A stretch of 64,000 bases of DNA from Nonomuraea basaltis (GTDB lineage: Bacteria; Actinomycetota; Actinomycetes; Streptosporangiales; Streptosporangiaceae): the NCBI RefSeq assembly GCF_005893125.1, contig NZ_VCJS01000033.1, positions 1-64,000 on the forward strand, written 5' to 3'. A program made the translations under genes and the position numbers. The notes below the pieces were generated by a model. The model had not been told where the DNA came from. It did no database searches and was given only the letters and a program-made list of their open reading frames with translations. Position 1 is the stretch's first letter, and every line of letters begins with the position of its first letter. Below are positions 51,341-61,861 of this stretch, one piece after another.

Positions 51341-51374
51341 TTCATCTGATGAAATCACGGCTTCATCGGATGAA
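51341..51374. promoter_or_regulatory. Paired operators TTCATC-N-GATGAA
   Basis: Two 13-bp palindromes, TTCATCTGATGAA (51341-51353) and TTCATCGGATGAA (51362-51374), have centres 21 bp apart, two helical turns. They sit just upstream of the GntR gene at 51406. This is the best-defined operator in the window, suggesting cooperative autoregulation. Confidence 0.75.
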
Positions 51375-51405
51375 ACTCTAGGAAATCCCGGACGATCCAG
51401 CTAGC

Positions 51406-52131
51406 GTGCGGATCGTGGCAACTGACCCTCAGAGGGACGCCGCCCGGCACGTCCAGGTGGTAACCGCCCTCGGCGCCCGCATCGTCGGCGGCTCGCTGGC
51501 CCCCGGCACGTCCCTCCCCATCGAGGAGGACCTCGTCGGCGAGCTGGGCGTGGGCCGCTCGGCCGTCCGGGAGGGCGTCAAGGTCCTGGCCGGCAAGGGC
51601 CTGCTGGAGACCAGGAGGAGCGCGGGCACCCGGATACGCCCGCGCGCGTCCTGGAACCTCCTCGACGCCGACGTGCTGAGCTGGCGGTTCGAGCCGGAGC
51701 CGCGGCCGGAGGACGTCCGGGTGCTGGCGGACCTGCGGGTAGCACTGGAGCCGGGCGCGGCCAGGGTGGCTGCGGAGCGGGCGGACGCGACCGCCGTGCG
51801 ACGCATCGACGAGGCCCTGGCCGCGCTCTACGCCACCGCCGACGACCCCGAGCCGTTCATCGAGGCCGACCTGGCCTTCCACAAGGCCGTGTTCGCCGCG
51901 GCGGACAACGACCTGCTGCTCTACATCTACGACATGATCAGCATCGCCCTGCGGTCCGTGCGCCAGGTGCACACCCGCTCGGTGGAGCACAACAAGGAGA
52001 CGCTGCCCGGCCACGAGCGCGTGGCGGTGGCGATCAGGCGCCGCCACCACCGCAAGGCCGAGGAGGCCATGCGCGGGGTGGTCGAGGTCGCCCGCGCCGA
52101 CGCCGAGCAGCACATCCGTCTTTGCTGCTGA
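51406..52131 (+). CDS. GntR-family regulator, FadR/FCD type
   Basis: 241 residues from GTG 51406 (GTG 51415 is an alternative). The winged helix is SLPIEEDLVGELGVGRSAVR, VKVLAGKGLLETRRSAGTRI. The FCD domain has the metal-ligand Asp/His pattern DLAFHKAVFAAADND and a late HERVAVAIRRRHHRKAEEAM. It resembles regulators of hexuronate or galactonate catabolism. It heads the plus-strand operon and has paired palindromes upstream. The effector is probably a sugar acid. Confidence 0.88.
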   Translation: MRIVATDPQRDAARHVQVVTALGARIVGGSLAPGTSLPIEEDLVGELGVGRSAVREGVKVLAGKGLLETRRSAGTRIRPRASWNLLDADVLSWRFEPEPRPEDVRVLADLRVALEPGAARVAAERADATAVRRIDEALAALYATADDPEPFIEADLAFHKAVFAAADNDLLLYIYDMISIALRSVRQVHTRSVEHNKETLPGHERVAVAIRRRHHRKAEEAMRGVVEVARADAEQHIRLCC

Positions 52132-52142
52132 GATCCCAGGAA

Positions 52143-52919
52143 GTGAGCGAACCCTTGGACGTCCTCCTCGACGTCGACGGCCCGGTCGCCGTCGTCACCC
52201 TGAACAGACCCGCCAAGCTCAACGCGATCACCCCTGACATGGCGGCCGCGCTGCGTGCCTGCCTGGCCAGGATCGACGCCGACCCGGCCATCAGAGCGGC
52301 CGTGCTCACGGGCGCGGGCGAGCGCTCGTTCTGCGTGGGCAGCGACATCCGGGAGCTGGACGCGTACGACACCCCGTGGGAGTTCCGCAACCGCGGCGAC
52401 TACGGCGACGCGGTCCGCGCCCTGCGCAAGCCGATCGTCGCGGCCGTCAACGGCTACGCGTACGGCGGCGGCCTGGAGCTGGCCATGGCCTGCGACATCC
52501 GGCTGGCCGCCGGCACGGCGACGTTCGCCGCGCCCGAGATCAAGCTCGGCTGGATCGGCGGCAGTGGCCAGTCCGCGCTGCTGGCCCACTCCGTCGGCCC
52601 CGGCAACGCGGCCACCATGCTGCTGACCGGCGACCCGATCGACGCCACCCGGGCGAGATCATGGGGGCTGGTCACCGACATCCACCCCCAGGACGAGCTG
52701 ATGCCGGCCGCCCGCGAGCTGGCCGGCCGGATCGCCGCCCGCCCGCCGATCGCCGCGCAGACCGCGAAGGCCAACCTGAAGGCCGCCTACTCGATGCCGC
52801 TCGACCAGGCCATCCAATACGAGCGCGACCTGCAGACCGTCTGCTTCGCCACCGCCGACGCCGCCGAGGGCAGGGCCGCGTTCGCCGCCCGCCGCGAGCC
52901 CGTCTTCGAGGGGCGCTGA
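52143..52919 (+). CDS. Enoyl-CoA hydratase/isomerase family protein
   Basis: 258 residues from GTG 52143. Crotonase motifs are LNRPAKLNAITPDM, AAVLTGAGERSFCVGSDIRE (oxyanion loop), and AAVNGYAYGGGLELAMACDI. The acid residues near EIKLGWIGGSGQSALLA replace the canonical second Glu region. Its place in a deoxy-sugar operon, right before a CoA transferase, is unusual; it may handle a CoA ester formed from a sugar-derived acid. One base overlaps the next gene (TGATG). Confidence 0.88.
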   Translation: MSEPLDVLLDVDGPVAVVTLNRPAKLNAITPDMAAALRACLARIDADPAIRAAVLTGAGERSFCVGSDIRELDAYDTPWEFRNRGDYGDAVRALRKPIVAAVNGYAYGGGLELAMACDIRLAAGTATFAAPEIKLGWIGGSGQSALLAHSVGPGNAATMLLTGDPIDATRARSWGLVTDIHPQDELMPAARELAGRIAARPPIAAQTAKANLKAAYSMPLDQAIQYERDLQTVCFATADAAEGRAAFAARREPVFEGR

Positions 52920-54109
52920 TGGGCGTGCTCGACGGCTACCGCGTCATCGACCTGTCCATCGCGATGGCCGGCCCGCTGGCCGCCATGCGGCTGGGCGACC
53001 TGGGCGCGGACGTGGTCAAGGTGGAGCCGGTGACCGGCGAGTGGCAGCGGCACGCCCCCGCCGGCGGCGCCACGGGCAACCGGGTCAACGCCTCGTTCCT
53101 GTCGCTCAACCGCAACAAGCGCAGCCTGGCGGTGAACCTCAAGTCGGACGAGGGCCGCGACATCGTGCACCGGCTGGCCGCTACGGCCGACGTGTTCCTG
53201 CAGAACTACCGTCCCGGCGTCGCGGAGCGGCTCGGCATGGACCACGACACGATCAGCGCCATCAACCCGCGCATCGTGTACGTCTCCATGTCCGGTTACG
53301 GCGAGACGGGACCGTACACGTCGAGACCCGGCCAGGACCTGCTGCTGCAGGCCATGAGCGGCGCCATGCTCAGCACCGGCCGCGACGGCGACCCGCCCGC
53401 GCCCGCCGGCACGTACGCGATCGACGCGATCACCGCCTACAGCGCCTTCGAGGGCGCGCTGGCCGCGCTGCTGCACCGCGAGCGCACCGGCGAGGGCCAG
53501 CGGGTGAGCGTCAACATGCTGGACGCGGCCATCGCCGTGCAGATGCAGGAACTGTCGATCTTCACGGTCGGCAAGGTGCCGCAGCGGCGCGGCAGCGAGC
53601 CGCACGGCCACACCTACATCCGCGCGCCGTACGGCGTGTTCGCCACCAAGGACGGCTACCTGGCGCTCGGCATGCCCAGGCTCGACGCGCTGGCCGTGGC
53701 GCTCGACCTGCCGGAGCTGGCCGGCATGGACGGCGACGCCGACGGCCACACCAGGCGCGACGAGATCACCGCGATCGTGGCCCGCCGCCTGCCGCACCGC
53801 ACCACGGCCGACTGGCTGGAGATCTGCGCCCGCCACGACCTGTGGGCGGGCCCCGTGTACGGCTACGCCGACCTGGTGGCCGACCCGCAGGTCAAGCACA
53901 ACGGCTCGTTCGTCACCTACGAGCACCGCACCGAGGGCACGGTCACCACGCCCGGCTTCCCGTACGGCCTCAGCGCCGCCCCGCCGTCGGTCCGCAGGGG
54001 CGCGCCGCTGGCCGGCGAGCACACGCGCGAACTGCTCGACGAGCTCGGCTACCCGGCCGAGCGCACGGCCGAGCTGGTGGCGAGGGGCGTGCTGGCATGC
54101 GCGGACTGA
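52919..54109 (+). CDS. CaiB/BaiF family III CoA transferase
   Basis: 396 residues. The family pattern is clear: VIDLSIAMAGPLAAMRLGDL, GADVVKVE, LNRNKRSLAVNLKSDEGRDI, FLQNYRPGVAERLGMD and SGYGETGPYTSRPGQDLLLQ with the catalytic-type Asp in GQD. It moves CoA between carboxylic acids. With the adjacent crotonase it could activate and hydrate an acid arising from fucose/rhamnose breakdown; no direct evidence for the substrate. The 3' end overlaps the next gene by 13 nt. Confidence 0.9.
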   Translation: MGVLDGYRVIDLSIAMAGPLAAMRLGDLGADVVKVEPVTGEWQRHAPAGGATGNRVNASFLSLNRNKRSLAVNLKSDEGRDIVHRLAATADVFLQNYRPGVAERLGMDHDTISAINPRIVYVSMSGYGETGPYTSRPGQDLLLQAMSGAMLSTGRDGDPPAPAGTYAIDAITAYSAFEGALAALLHRERTGEGQRVSVNMLDAAIAVQMQELSIFTVGKVPQRRGSEPHGHTYIRAPYGVFATKDGYLALGMPRLDALAVALDLPELAGMDGDADGHTRRDEITAIVARRLPHRTTADWLEICARHDLWAGPVYGYADLVADPQVKHNGSFVTYEHRTEGTVTTPGFPYGLSAAPPSVRRGAPLAGEHTRELLDELGYPAERTAELVARGVLACAD

Positions 54110-55137
54110 CCTGGGACCACCCGCGCGGGTACGCCCCGCTCGATGAGCTGACCCGGCTCGACCGCGCAGGGATCAACCCGTACGGTGTCGTGCCCGAGCC
54201 GATCGAGTGGGACCGCCAGCCGCTCGAAGGGTTCGAGTCGGAGCCGATCGCGAAGCTGTGCGAGACGTACGACGTGCTGGTGATCGACCATCCCGGGCTG
54301 GGCGCGGCCGTGGACGCGCTGGTGCCGATGGAGGAGCTGTTCGAGCCGGACGAGCTGGCCCGCCTGCGCGCGGGCACCGTCGGCCGCACCTGGGACGGCT
54401 ACCACCTGGAGGGACGCCAGTGGGCGCTGCCGCTCGACGCGGCCGCCCAGGTCGCCGTCGCCCGCCCCGGCGTCGAGGCGCCGGCGACGTGGCCGGAGGT
54501 GGCGGATTTCGCGCAGGGCACGCGGATCGCGCTGTGCCTGGGCGGGCCGCACGCGTTCCTGATGTTCTGCGCGCTGTGCTCCGGCGACTTCCTCGACGAG
54601 GAGTCCGGGGCCAGAGCGCTGGAGCTGATGGCCGAGCTGCTCGCGCTCGCGGACCGGGAGGTGTCGCTGCTCAACCCGATCGGCGTGCTCGACGCCATGG
54701 CGGCCGGCGGGCCGGACTTCTGCCCGCTGGTGTACGGCTACGCCACCTATCCGCTGGCCTTCTCGGACGCCCCCGCCTGGCCGGGCCGGGCGCCGGGCAG
54801 CGTGCTCGGCGGCACCGGGCTCGCCGTCTCCAGGCGGCGCATCGGCGCGATCGGCGGCACGGTCCGCGTCCACCTGCGGCGTTTGCTGTCCGAGCCGGTG
54901 CAGACTCGACTGTTCCCGGCCACCGGCGGGCAACCCGCCGCCCGGGCCGCGTGGGAGGCCCCAGGGTTCTACCGCGACACCCGCGCCACCATGGAGGCCG
55001 CCTGGATCAGGCCGCGCTTCCCCGGCTACATCGCCCTGCAGGACGGGTCGTCCGCGCTGATCCGCGAGGGCCTGCTGGCCCGTGTCCCGGCCGCCGGCCT
55101 GCTCAGGAACCTGCACAAGGAATGGAGGCAAGCATGA
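54097..55137 (+). CDS. Solute-binding-protein-like protein without signal peptide
   Basis: 346 residues from ATG 54097, inside the end of the CoA transferase gene. The fold pattern resembles family 1 binding proteins: IAKLCETYDVLVIDHPGLGA, EGRQWALPLDAAAQVAVARP and a C-terminal PGFYRDTRATMEAAWIRPRF. The N-terminus MRGLTWDHPRGYAPLDEL is hydrophilic, so the product should stay in the cytoplasm. Similar signal-less proteins recur with CoA transferases, but the function is unknown. It may be a ligand sensor or an enzyme accessory. Confidence 0.8.
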   Translation: MRGLTWDHPRGYAPLDELTRLDRAGINPYGVVPEPIEWDRQPLEGFESEPIAKLCETYDVLVIDHPGLGAAVDALVPMEELFEPDELARLRAGTVGRTWDGYHLEGRQWALPLDAAAQVAVARPGVEAPATWPEVADFAQGTRIALCLGGPHAFLMFCALCSGDFLDEESGARALELMAELLALADREVSLLNPIGVLDAMAAGGPDFCPLVYGYATYPLAFSDAPAWPGRAPGSVLGGTGLAVSRRRIGAIGGTVRVHLRRLLSEPVQTRLFPATGGQPAARAAWEAPGFYRDTRATMEAAWIRPRFPGYIALQDGSSALIREGLLARVPAAGLLRNLHKEWRQA

Positions 55138-55831
55138 CCACCGCGCTCGTCACGGGCGCCGCCGGAGCGCTCGGCCGGGCGATCGTCCGCCGCCTGATCT
55201 CCGACGGCCACCAGGTGGCGGCACTCGACGTCGACGCCGGCGCGCTCGTCGGCACCCTCAACCTGAAGGCGGACCTGCGCGACCCGGCCGCCATCGAGGC
55301 GGCGTTCGCCGAGACGGCACTGCGGCTCGGCCCGGTCGGGATCCTCGTCAACAACGCGGCCGTCTACCCCAGCAGGCCGTTCCTGGAGGTGCCGCTCGCC
55401 GAGTACGACGACGTGCACGCGGTCAACCAGCGCGCCTACTGGCTGGCCGCCCAGCACGCCGCCCGCCAGATGGACGGCACCGGCGGCGCGATCATCAACA
55501 TCGCCTCGATCACCATGCACGGCGGCTGGCCCGACCTGGCCGCCTACGTCGCCACGAAGGGTGCCGCGGCCGCACTGACCCGGGCGCTGGCCCGCGAGCT
55601 CGGCCCCAGGGAGATCCGGGTCAACTGCGTCTCGCCGGGCGCGTTCCCCACGGCGGCGGAGGAGATCCATCCGGATCCGGAGGCGTACAACCGATTCGTC
55701 CTGGAGCGGCAGTCGCTGCAGCGGCGCGGCAGGCCGGAGGAGCTGGCGGCCGTGGTGTCGTTCCTCGCCGGCCCGGACGCCTCGTTCGTCACGGGCCAGA
55801 CCATCGAAGTCAACGGAGGGTGGGTGATGGC

Positions 55832-55835
<4 letters not shown>
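55134..55835 (+). CDS. Short-chain dehydrogenase/reductase
   Basis: 233 residues, ATGA overlap with the previous gene. The cofactor motif is LVTGAAGALGRAIVRRLISD; NNAAVYPSRPF, catalytic Ser in IINIASITM and Tyr-x-x-x-Lys in YVATKGAAAAL follow; the end is SFVTGQTIEVNGGWV. It is a classical SDR. In a fucose/rhamnose operon it could be the sugar 1-dehydrogenase or the 2-keto-3-deoxy-acid dehydrogenase of the non-phosphorylating pathway; inference from context. Confidence 0.9.
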
Positions 55836-56868
<1,033 letters not shown>

Positions 56869-56872
<4 letters not shown>

Positions 56873-57699
56873 TGCAGGCCGTACGCGCGGCGGGCGGTGC
56901 CGGCGAAGACCTCGGCCCGCTCGCCCTCCGACAGCCCCGCGCACAGCTCGTCCGCGGCGTAGAACACCCGCTCGTACTCGGCCGCGAGCAGGCAGACCGG
57001 CCAGTCGGAGCCGAACATCACCCGCTCGGTCCCGAACGCCTCCAGCACGGTCTCCGCGTACGGCCGCAGATCGGACACCCGCCACGCCGCCCAGTCGGCC
57101 TCGGTGACCATGCCGGACAGCTTGCAGTAGACGTTCGGGTGCGCGGCCAGCTCCCTGATCCGGGTGCGCCACGGCTCCAGCTCGCCCGACGCGATCGGCG
57201 GCTTGGACAGGTGGTCGAGCACGAACGTCAGCCCCGGTCTGGCGGCCACGGTGTCGATGGCGGCGGGCAGCTGGTGCGGCAGCGTGAGCAGGTCGTACGC
57301 CAGCCCGGCGGCCTCCACCGCGGCGAGCCCGCGCCGCACATCGGGCCGCTTGAGCCAGTCGGGGTCAGGCTCGGACTGCACGCCGTGGCGGACGCCCACC
57401 AGCCCGGCAGGCAGGGCGGCCAGCACGTCGGCGGCGTCGGGCGCGGTGAGGTCGATCCAGCCGACGACGCCCGCGACGAGGTCGGACGCGGCGGCCAGGG
57501 CCAGGAACTCGCGCGTCTCGGCCAGGTCGGGCAGCACCTGCACGAGCACGGTGCGGCTCACCCCGGCCGCGGCGGCGGGGGCGGCCAGGTCGTCGAGCGT
57601 GAACGTGCGCCGGATGGGCGCCATCGGTTCCGGGTCCAGCCAGGCGTGCGGCCGGACGGAGAGGTCCCACACATGATGGTGCGCGTCGATGCGGTTCAT
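56869..57699 (-). CDS. L-fuconolactonase / L-rhamnonolactonase-like amidohydrolase
   Basis: 276 residues. The amidohydrolase-2 start is MNRIDAHHHVWDLSVRPHAW; FVLDHLSKPPIASGELEPWR, NVYCKLSGMVTEADWAAWR and VMFGSDWPVCLL supply the metal-binding His/Asp set. This is the lactonase family of deoxy-sugar oxidation. It is convergent with the DUF4432 gene (stops overlap by 4 nt) and only 3 bp from the aldo/keto reductase gene. Together these give sugar to lactone to acid. Confidence 0.9.
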
Positions 57700-57702
57700 G
57701 GG

Positions 57703-58584
57703 TTATTCGAGCTCCAGCTCGGTCCAGAGGTCGTCAGGGATGGAGGTGGCGGCCAGGTCGAGGTCCTCGGCCACCTCCTCGGGGCTGCGGGCGCCGACCA
57801 CGACGCCGGTCACGGCCGGGTGCCGCAGCGGGAACTGCAGGGCGGCGGCCGCGAGCGGCACCTCGTACGCGGCGCACCGCTCGGCCAGCTCGCGCGCCCG
57901 CTCCAGCACCGGCCCAGGGGCGGGGACGTAGTCGTAGTGCGCGCCGGGCCCGGGATCGGCCAGGATCCCGCCGTTGAACACGCCCGCCACCAGCACGCCC
58001 GTCCCCCGCTCGGCGCACAGCGGGAGCAGCTCCTTGCCCGCCGTGCGGTCGAGCAGGCTGTAGCGGCCGGCCACCATCACGCAGTCCACGTCGGTCTCCC
58101 GCACGAATCTGGCCAGCATCTCCGCCTGGTTCATGCCCACCCCGACGGCCCGCACGCCGCCCTGCTCGCGCAGCCGCTCCAGCGCCGGGTACGCGTGCCG
58201 CACGGCCTGCTCCCAGTGGTCGTCGGGGTCGTGGATGAGCAGGACGTCGAACGCGTCGAGCCCGGTGCGCTCGAGGCTGCCGGCGAGCGAGGCGTAGACG
58301 CCCTCCACGGTGTAGTCCCGCCTGACGGGGTCGAGCAGCGCGCCGACCTTGGTGGACACCGTCACCTGGGACCTGTCCACGCCCGCCAGGAACCGGCCCA
58401 GCCTGCGCTCACCCAGCCCCTGGCCGTAGCGCGGGGCGGTGTCGAAGTAGCGGACGCCGCCCTCCCAGGCGGCCTCCAGCGTGGCCGCGGCCTGCTCGTC
58501 GCCGACCGGCGTGTACAGCCCCGCCAGAGGGGCGGTGCCGAGGCCGATCCTGGAAACGCTGACGCCGCTGCGACCGAGCCTCAC
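57703..58584 (-). CDS. Aldo/keto reductase, probable L-fucose dehydrogenase type
   Basis: 293 residues from GTG 58584. VSRIGLGTAPLAGLYTPVGD, FDTAPRYGQGLGERRLG (Asp, Tyr), KVGALLDP (Lys) and LLIHDPDDH (His) give the catalytic tetrad. The group includes D-threo-aldose and L-fucose 1-dehydrogenases. It precedes the lactonase in the same minus operon, which supports a role as the oxidising first enzyme. Separation by 3 bp indicates coexpression. Confidence 0.9.
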   Translation of the reverse strand: MRLGRSGVSVSRIGLGTAPLAGLYTPVGDEQAAATLEAAWEGGVRYFDTAPRYGQGLGERRLGRFLAGVDRSQVTVSTKVGALLDPVRRDYTVEGVYASLAGSLERTGLDAFDVLLIHDPDDHWEQAVRHAYPALERLREQGGVRAVGVGMNQAEMLARFVRETDVDCVMVAGRYSLLDRTAGKELLPLCAERGTGVLVAGVFNGGILADPGPGAHYDYVPAPGPVLERARELAERCAAYEVPLAAAALQFPLRHPAVTGVVVGARSPEEVAEDLDLAATSIPDDLWTELELE

Positions 58585-58890
58585 GTCTCGGCTCTCCTCT
58601 CAGGCGAGAGATCGTTTGCAGACCGAAACCTAGCAGACCTCCCATGTTCCGACTAGTCAGTACGGACTTAACGAAGGGTATGGACAGATGACAATACTTT
58701 CGCGTAGATATACATCCTACGTTCGCCGGGTTAACCTCCGCGAAACATCTCGCCTTCAACGTCCCCGCAGGTCGAGCGGGTCGGACCCCTTGGCGAGCGC
58801 ATCCAGGCGCCTCCTGACGGCGCGATCGTCCCCATCGCTCTCGTGACCTCCCGCCCTCGTGGCGGCATGCGTTCCGGAAGAGGAGTAACG
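58585..58890. promoter_or_regulatory. Divergent promoter region, reductase and fucosidase genes
   Basis: About 306 bases without a gene. The AT-rich part (58640-58735) holds TCCG-ACTAGT-CAGTACGGA and other short symmetric sequences, probably promoter/operator DNA for both directions. The fucosidase ribosome binding site AGGAG (58881-58885) is at the right end. Confidence 0.45.
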
Positions 58891-61302
58891 GTGATCAACG
58901 ACGGCTACACACGACGCGGCGTGCTGGCGACCGGATTAGGCGCCGCCGCCCTGCTCACTACTGGGCTCACCACCGGCGTCCCCGCACGGGCCGGCACGCG
59001 CGGCAACCCGCTCAGACTCTGGTACACCCGCCCGGCCGCGGCCTGGCTGGAGGCGCTGCCGGTGGGCTGCGGGCGGCTCGGCGCCATGGTCTTCGGCGGC
59101 GTGGGCAGCGAGCGGCTGCAGCTCAACGAGGACAGCATCTGGGCCGGCGGTCCGCACGACTACGACAGCCCCGAGGCGCTGGCCGCGCTTCCCGAGATCA
59201 GGCGGCTGGTCTGGGAGGACAAATGGCAGGCGGCGCAGAACCTGGCCGACGAGAAGTTCCTCGGCCGGCCCAGTGAGCAGGCGCCGTACCAGGTGCTCGG
59301 CGACCTCACGCTGACGTTCCCCGGCTCGGCGGAGTTCACGGAGTACCGCCGCGAGCTGGACCTGACGCGGGCGGTCAGCACCGTGACGTACGTCCGCGAC
59401 GGCGTCCGCCACACCCGCGAGGTCTTCGCCAGCAACCCCGACCAGGTCATCGTCGTCCGGCACGCGGCCGACAAGCCGGGCGCGGTGACGTTCCAGGCGG
59501 CCTTCTCCAGCCCGCAGACCTCGACCGTCGAGGGGGCCGGCCGGGCCACGATCGCCCTCGACGGGACCAGCGGCGACACCCAGGGGCTGAAGGGCGAGGT
59601 CCGCTTCCGCGCCCTGGCCAGGGCCGAAGCCAAGGGCGGCACGGTCCGCACCGACGGCGGCACGCTGGTCGTCGAGGGCGCAGACGAGGTCACCCTGCTG
59701 ATCTCCATGGGCTCCAGCTATCGCAGCTACAAGGACGTCGGCGGCGACCCTGCCGAGGTGGCCGAGCGGCATCTCGTACGGGCGAGCGGGCAGCCGTACG
59801 AGGTGCTGCGGAACAGGCACGTACGGGACTACCAGCGGCTCTTCGGCCGCGTCGAGATCGACCTGGGCACCTCGGAGGCGGCCTCGCTGCCGACCGGCGA
59901 GCGCATCGCGCGCCGGCAGCTCGACACCGACCCGCAGCTGGCCGCCCTGTACTTCCAGTACGGCCGCTACCTGCTGATCTCCTGCTCCCGCTCGCCCGGC
60001 CACGCCGCCAACCTGCAGGGCGTCTGGAACGACTCGCTCACGCCCGCGTGGGAGTCGAAGTACACCATCAACATCAACTGCGAGATGAACTACTGGCCGG
60101 CCGGTCCCGCCAACATCATCGAGTGCATGGACCCGCTGTTCGACCTGATCAAGGACCTGTCGGAGACGGGGGCCAGGACCGCGAGGACGCAGTACGGCGC
60201 GGGCGGGTGGGTGGCGCACCACAACACCGACGGCTGGCGCGGGACGGCTCCCGTGGACTTCGCCTTCTACGGCGTCTGGCCCACCGGCGGGGCGTGGCTG
60301 TGCCTGACGCTGTGGGAGCACTACCTGTACACGGGCGACGAGCGGCGGCTGCGCGAGCACTTCCCGCTGATCAAGGGCTCGGTGCGGTTCTTCCTGGAAA
60401 CGCTGCAGACCGACCCCAGGACCGGTTACCTGGTCACCAACCCGTCGCACTCTCCCGAGGTCGGCCACCACGAGGACGGGGGCGAGAACGTCAGCATCTG
60501 CGCCGGGCCCACCATGGACATGCAGATCCTGCGGGACCTGTTCGGGGCGTTCGCGGACGCGTCGCAGGTGCTCGGGCAGGAGGAGGAGCTGCGGGAGAAG
60601 GCCCGTGAGGCCCGTTCCCGGCTCGTGCCCAACCAGGTGGGGCACCTGGGGCAGATTCAGGAGTGGCAGGAGGACTACCGGGGCGACGCGGCGCTGTCCC
60701 GCAGCCGTCACATCTCGCACCTGTGGGGCCTGTTCCCGGGCCACCAGATCGACCCGCGCCTGTCGCCGGAGCTGGCGACCGCGGCCCGCCGGACGCTGGA
60801 GCTCCGCGGCGAGGCGGGGGCCGGATGGTCGCTGGCCTGGAAGATCAACTTCTGGGCCAGGCTGCTGGACGCCGCCGCGGCCTACAAGCGGCTGGGGAAC
60901 CTGCTGGTGCCGGCGCGGACGGCGCCCAACATGTTCGACCTGCACCCGCCGTTCCAGATCGACGGCAACTTCGGCGGCACGTCGGGGATCACGGAGATGC
61001 TGCTGCAGAGCCACGCCGACCAGGTCCACCTGCTGCCCGCCCTGCCCGCCGCCTGGCCTGCCGGGTCGTTCCGCGGGCTGCGGGCCCGGGGCGGCTTCGA
61101 GGTGGACGTGGAGTGGTCCGGAGGGGCCCTGGTACGCGGACGGATCCGCTCGGACCTGGGCCGCAGGCTCACGCTCCGCACCGCGAAACCGGTCACGGTC
61201 ACCGAGCACGGCCGTCCGATCAAGGCCGAACGCCCGGAGCCGGGCGTCCTGGTCTTCGACACCCGCCGCGGCACGACCTACGACGTCACGCCATCTGCCT
61301 GA
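58891..61302 (+). CDS. GH95 alpha-L-fucosidase, Tat-exported
   Basis: 803 residues from GTG 58891 (AGGAG five bases upstream). Tat signal YTRRGVLATGLGAAALLT. GH95 features: LPVGCGRLGAMVFGGVGSER, LQLNEDSIWAGGPHDYDSPE, ININCEMNYWPAGPANIIEC (Asn residues), HHNTDGWRGTAPVDF and PPFQIDGNFGGTSGITEML with the base Asp. The C-terminal beta domain ends TVTEHGRPIKAER. It releases L-fucose (1,2-linked in typical members) or L-galactose from plant glycans. It supplies the adjacent fucose dehydrogenase/lactonase pair. Confidence 0.93.
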   Translation: MINDGYTRRGVLATGLGAAALLTTGLTTGVPARAGTRGNPLRLWYTRPAAAWLEALPVGCGRLGAMVFGGVGSERLQLNEDSIWAGGPHDYDSPEALAALPEIRRLVWEDKWQAAQNLADEKFLGRPSEQAPYQVLGDLTLTFPGSAEFTEYRRELDLTRAVSTVTYVRDGVRHTREVFASNPDQVIVVRHAADKPGAVTFQAAFSSPQTSTVEGAGRATIALDGTSGDTQGLKGEVRFRALARAEAKGGTVRTDGGTLVVEGADEVTLLISMGSSYRSYKDVGGDPAEVAERHLVRASGQPYEVLRNRHVRDYQRLFGRVEIDLGTSEAASLPTGERIARRQLDTDPQLAALYFQYGRYLLISCSRSPGHAANLQGVWNDSLTPAWESKYTININCEMNYWPAGPANIIECMDPLFDLIKDLSETGARTARTQYGAGGWVAHHNTDGWRGTAPVDFAFYGVWPTGGAWLCLTLWEHYLYTGDERRLREHFPLIKGSVRFFLETLQTDPRTGYLVTNPSHSPEVGHHEDGGENVSICAGPTMDMQILRDLFGAFADASQVLGQEEELREKAREARSRLVPNQVGHLGQIQEWQEDYRGDAALSRSRHISHLWGLFPGHQIDPRLSPELATAARRTLELRGEAGAGWSLAWKINFWARLLDAAAAYKRLGNLLVPARTAPNMFDLHPPFQIDGNFGGTSGITEMLLQSHADQVHLLPALPAAWPAGSFRGLRARGGFEVDVEWSGGALVRGRIRSDLGRRLTLRTAKPVTVTEHGRPIKAERPEPGVLVFDTRRGTTYDVTPSA

Positions 61303-61385
61303 CACGGCGACGCCCGCCCGCCCCTCTTTCCCGGCAAGATCGCGCCATGTATGTTCGATCGAAAGAAAGTTTCATCAAAGGAGGA

Positions 61386-61805
61386 ATGGTGGGCAAGAAG
61401 CTTCACATGCTGGCGTTACCTGTCGCGGCCGCCGCGCTGGCCACCCTGATGAGCGCTCCCGCCCAGGCCGCCGACGGCTATGAGCGCTGCCATGACGGCT
61501 ACTACTGCATGTTCTCCGGTCTCGACGGCACGGGGGACATCATCGAGATCCAGAACGACACCCCGGACCTCGCCGTCCTGGGCATGGCCGACCGCGCCAA
61601 GTCCGACTGGAACCGTACGGACTCCTACATCCACCTCTACTCGGAAGCCGGCTACGGCGGTTGCACGGCGGTCACCAGCCCCCGCGACAAGGGCAACTTC
61701 TACAGCGCGTTCCGCGACTTCTTCGACTCGGTCCGCATCGGTGGTCCGAACGGCCCGTCCTGTTTCTCCACCTTCAAGAGTTCGCCGGCCGACTCCCACG
61801 GCTGA
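61386..61805 (+). CDS. Secreted peptidase-inhibitor I36-like protein
   Basis: About 139 residues. AAGGAGG (61378-61384) lies just before ATG 61386 and GTG 61389; either could start, and ATG 61347 is an upstream option. The signal peptide is HMLALPVAAAALATLMSAPAQA. The mature part DGYYCMFSGLDGTGDIIE, YSEAGYGGCTAVTS and RIGGPNGPSCFSTF has the beta/gamma-crystallin-like peptidase inhibitor I36 (SMPI) pattern with paired Cys. It may protect exported enzymes from proteases. Function inferred from family. Confidence 0.78.
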   Translation: MVGKKLHMLALPVAAAALATLMSAPAQAADGYERCHDGYYCMFSGLDGTGDIIEIQNDTPDLAVLGMADRAKSDWNRTDSYIHLYSEAGYGGCTAVTSPRDKGNFYSAFRDFFDSVRIGGPNGPSCFSTFKSSPADSHG

Positions 61806-61828
61806 TCAAGACCTGAGCGCTTCCAGGA

Positions 61829-61861
61829 AGGGGGCAGACCGCCGTCCGCGGCCTGCCCCCT
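61829..61861 (+). terminator. Hairpin after the I36-like gene
   Basis: AGGGGGCAG (61829-61837) and CTGCCCCCT (61853-61861) form a 9-bp stem around a 15-nt loop, 23 bp past the stop. Confidence 0.75.
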
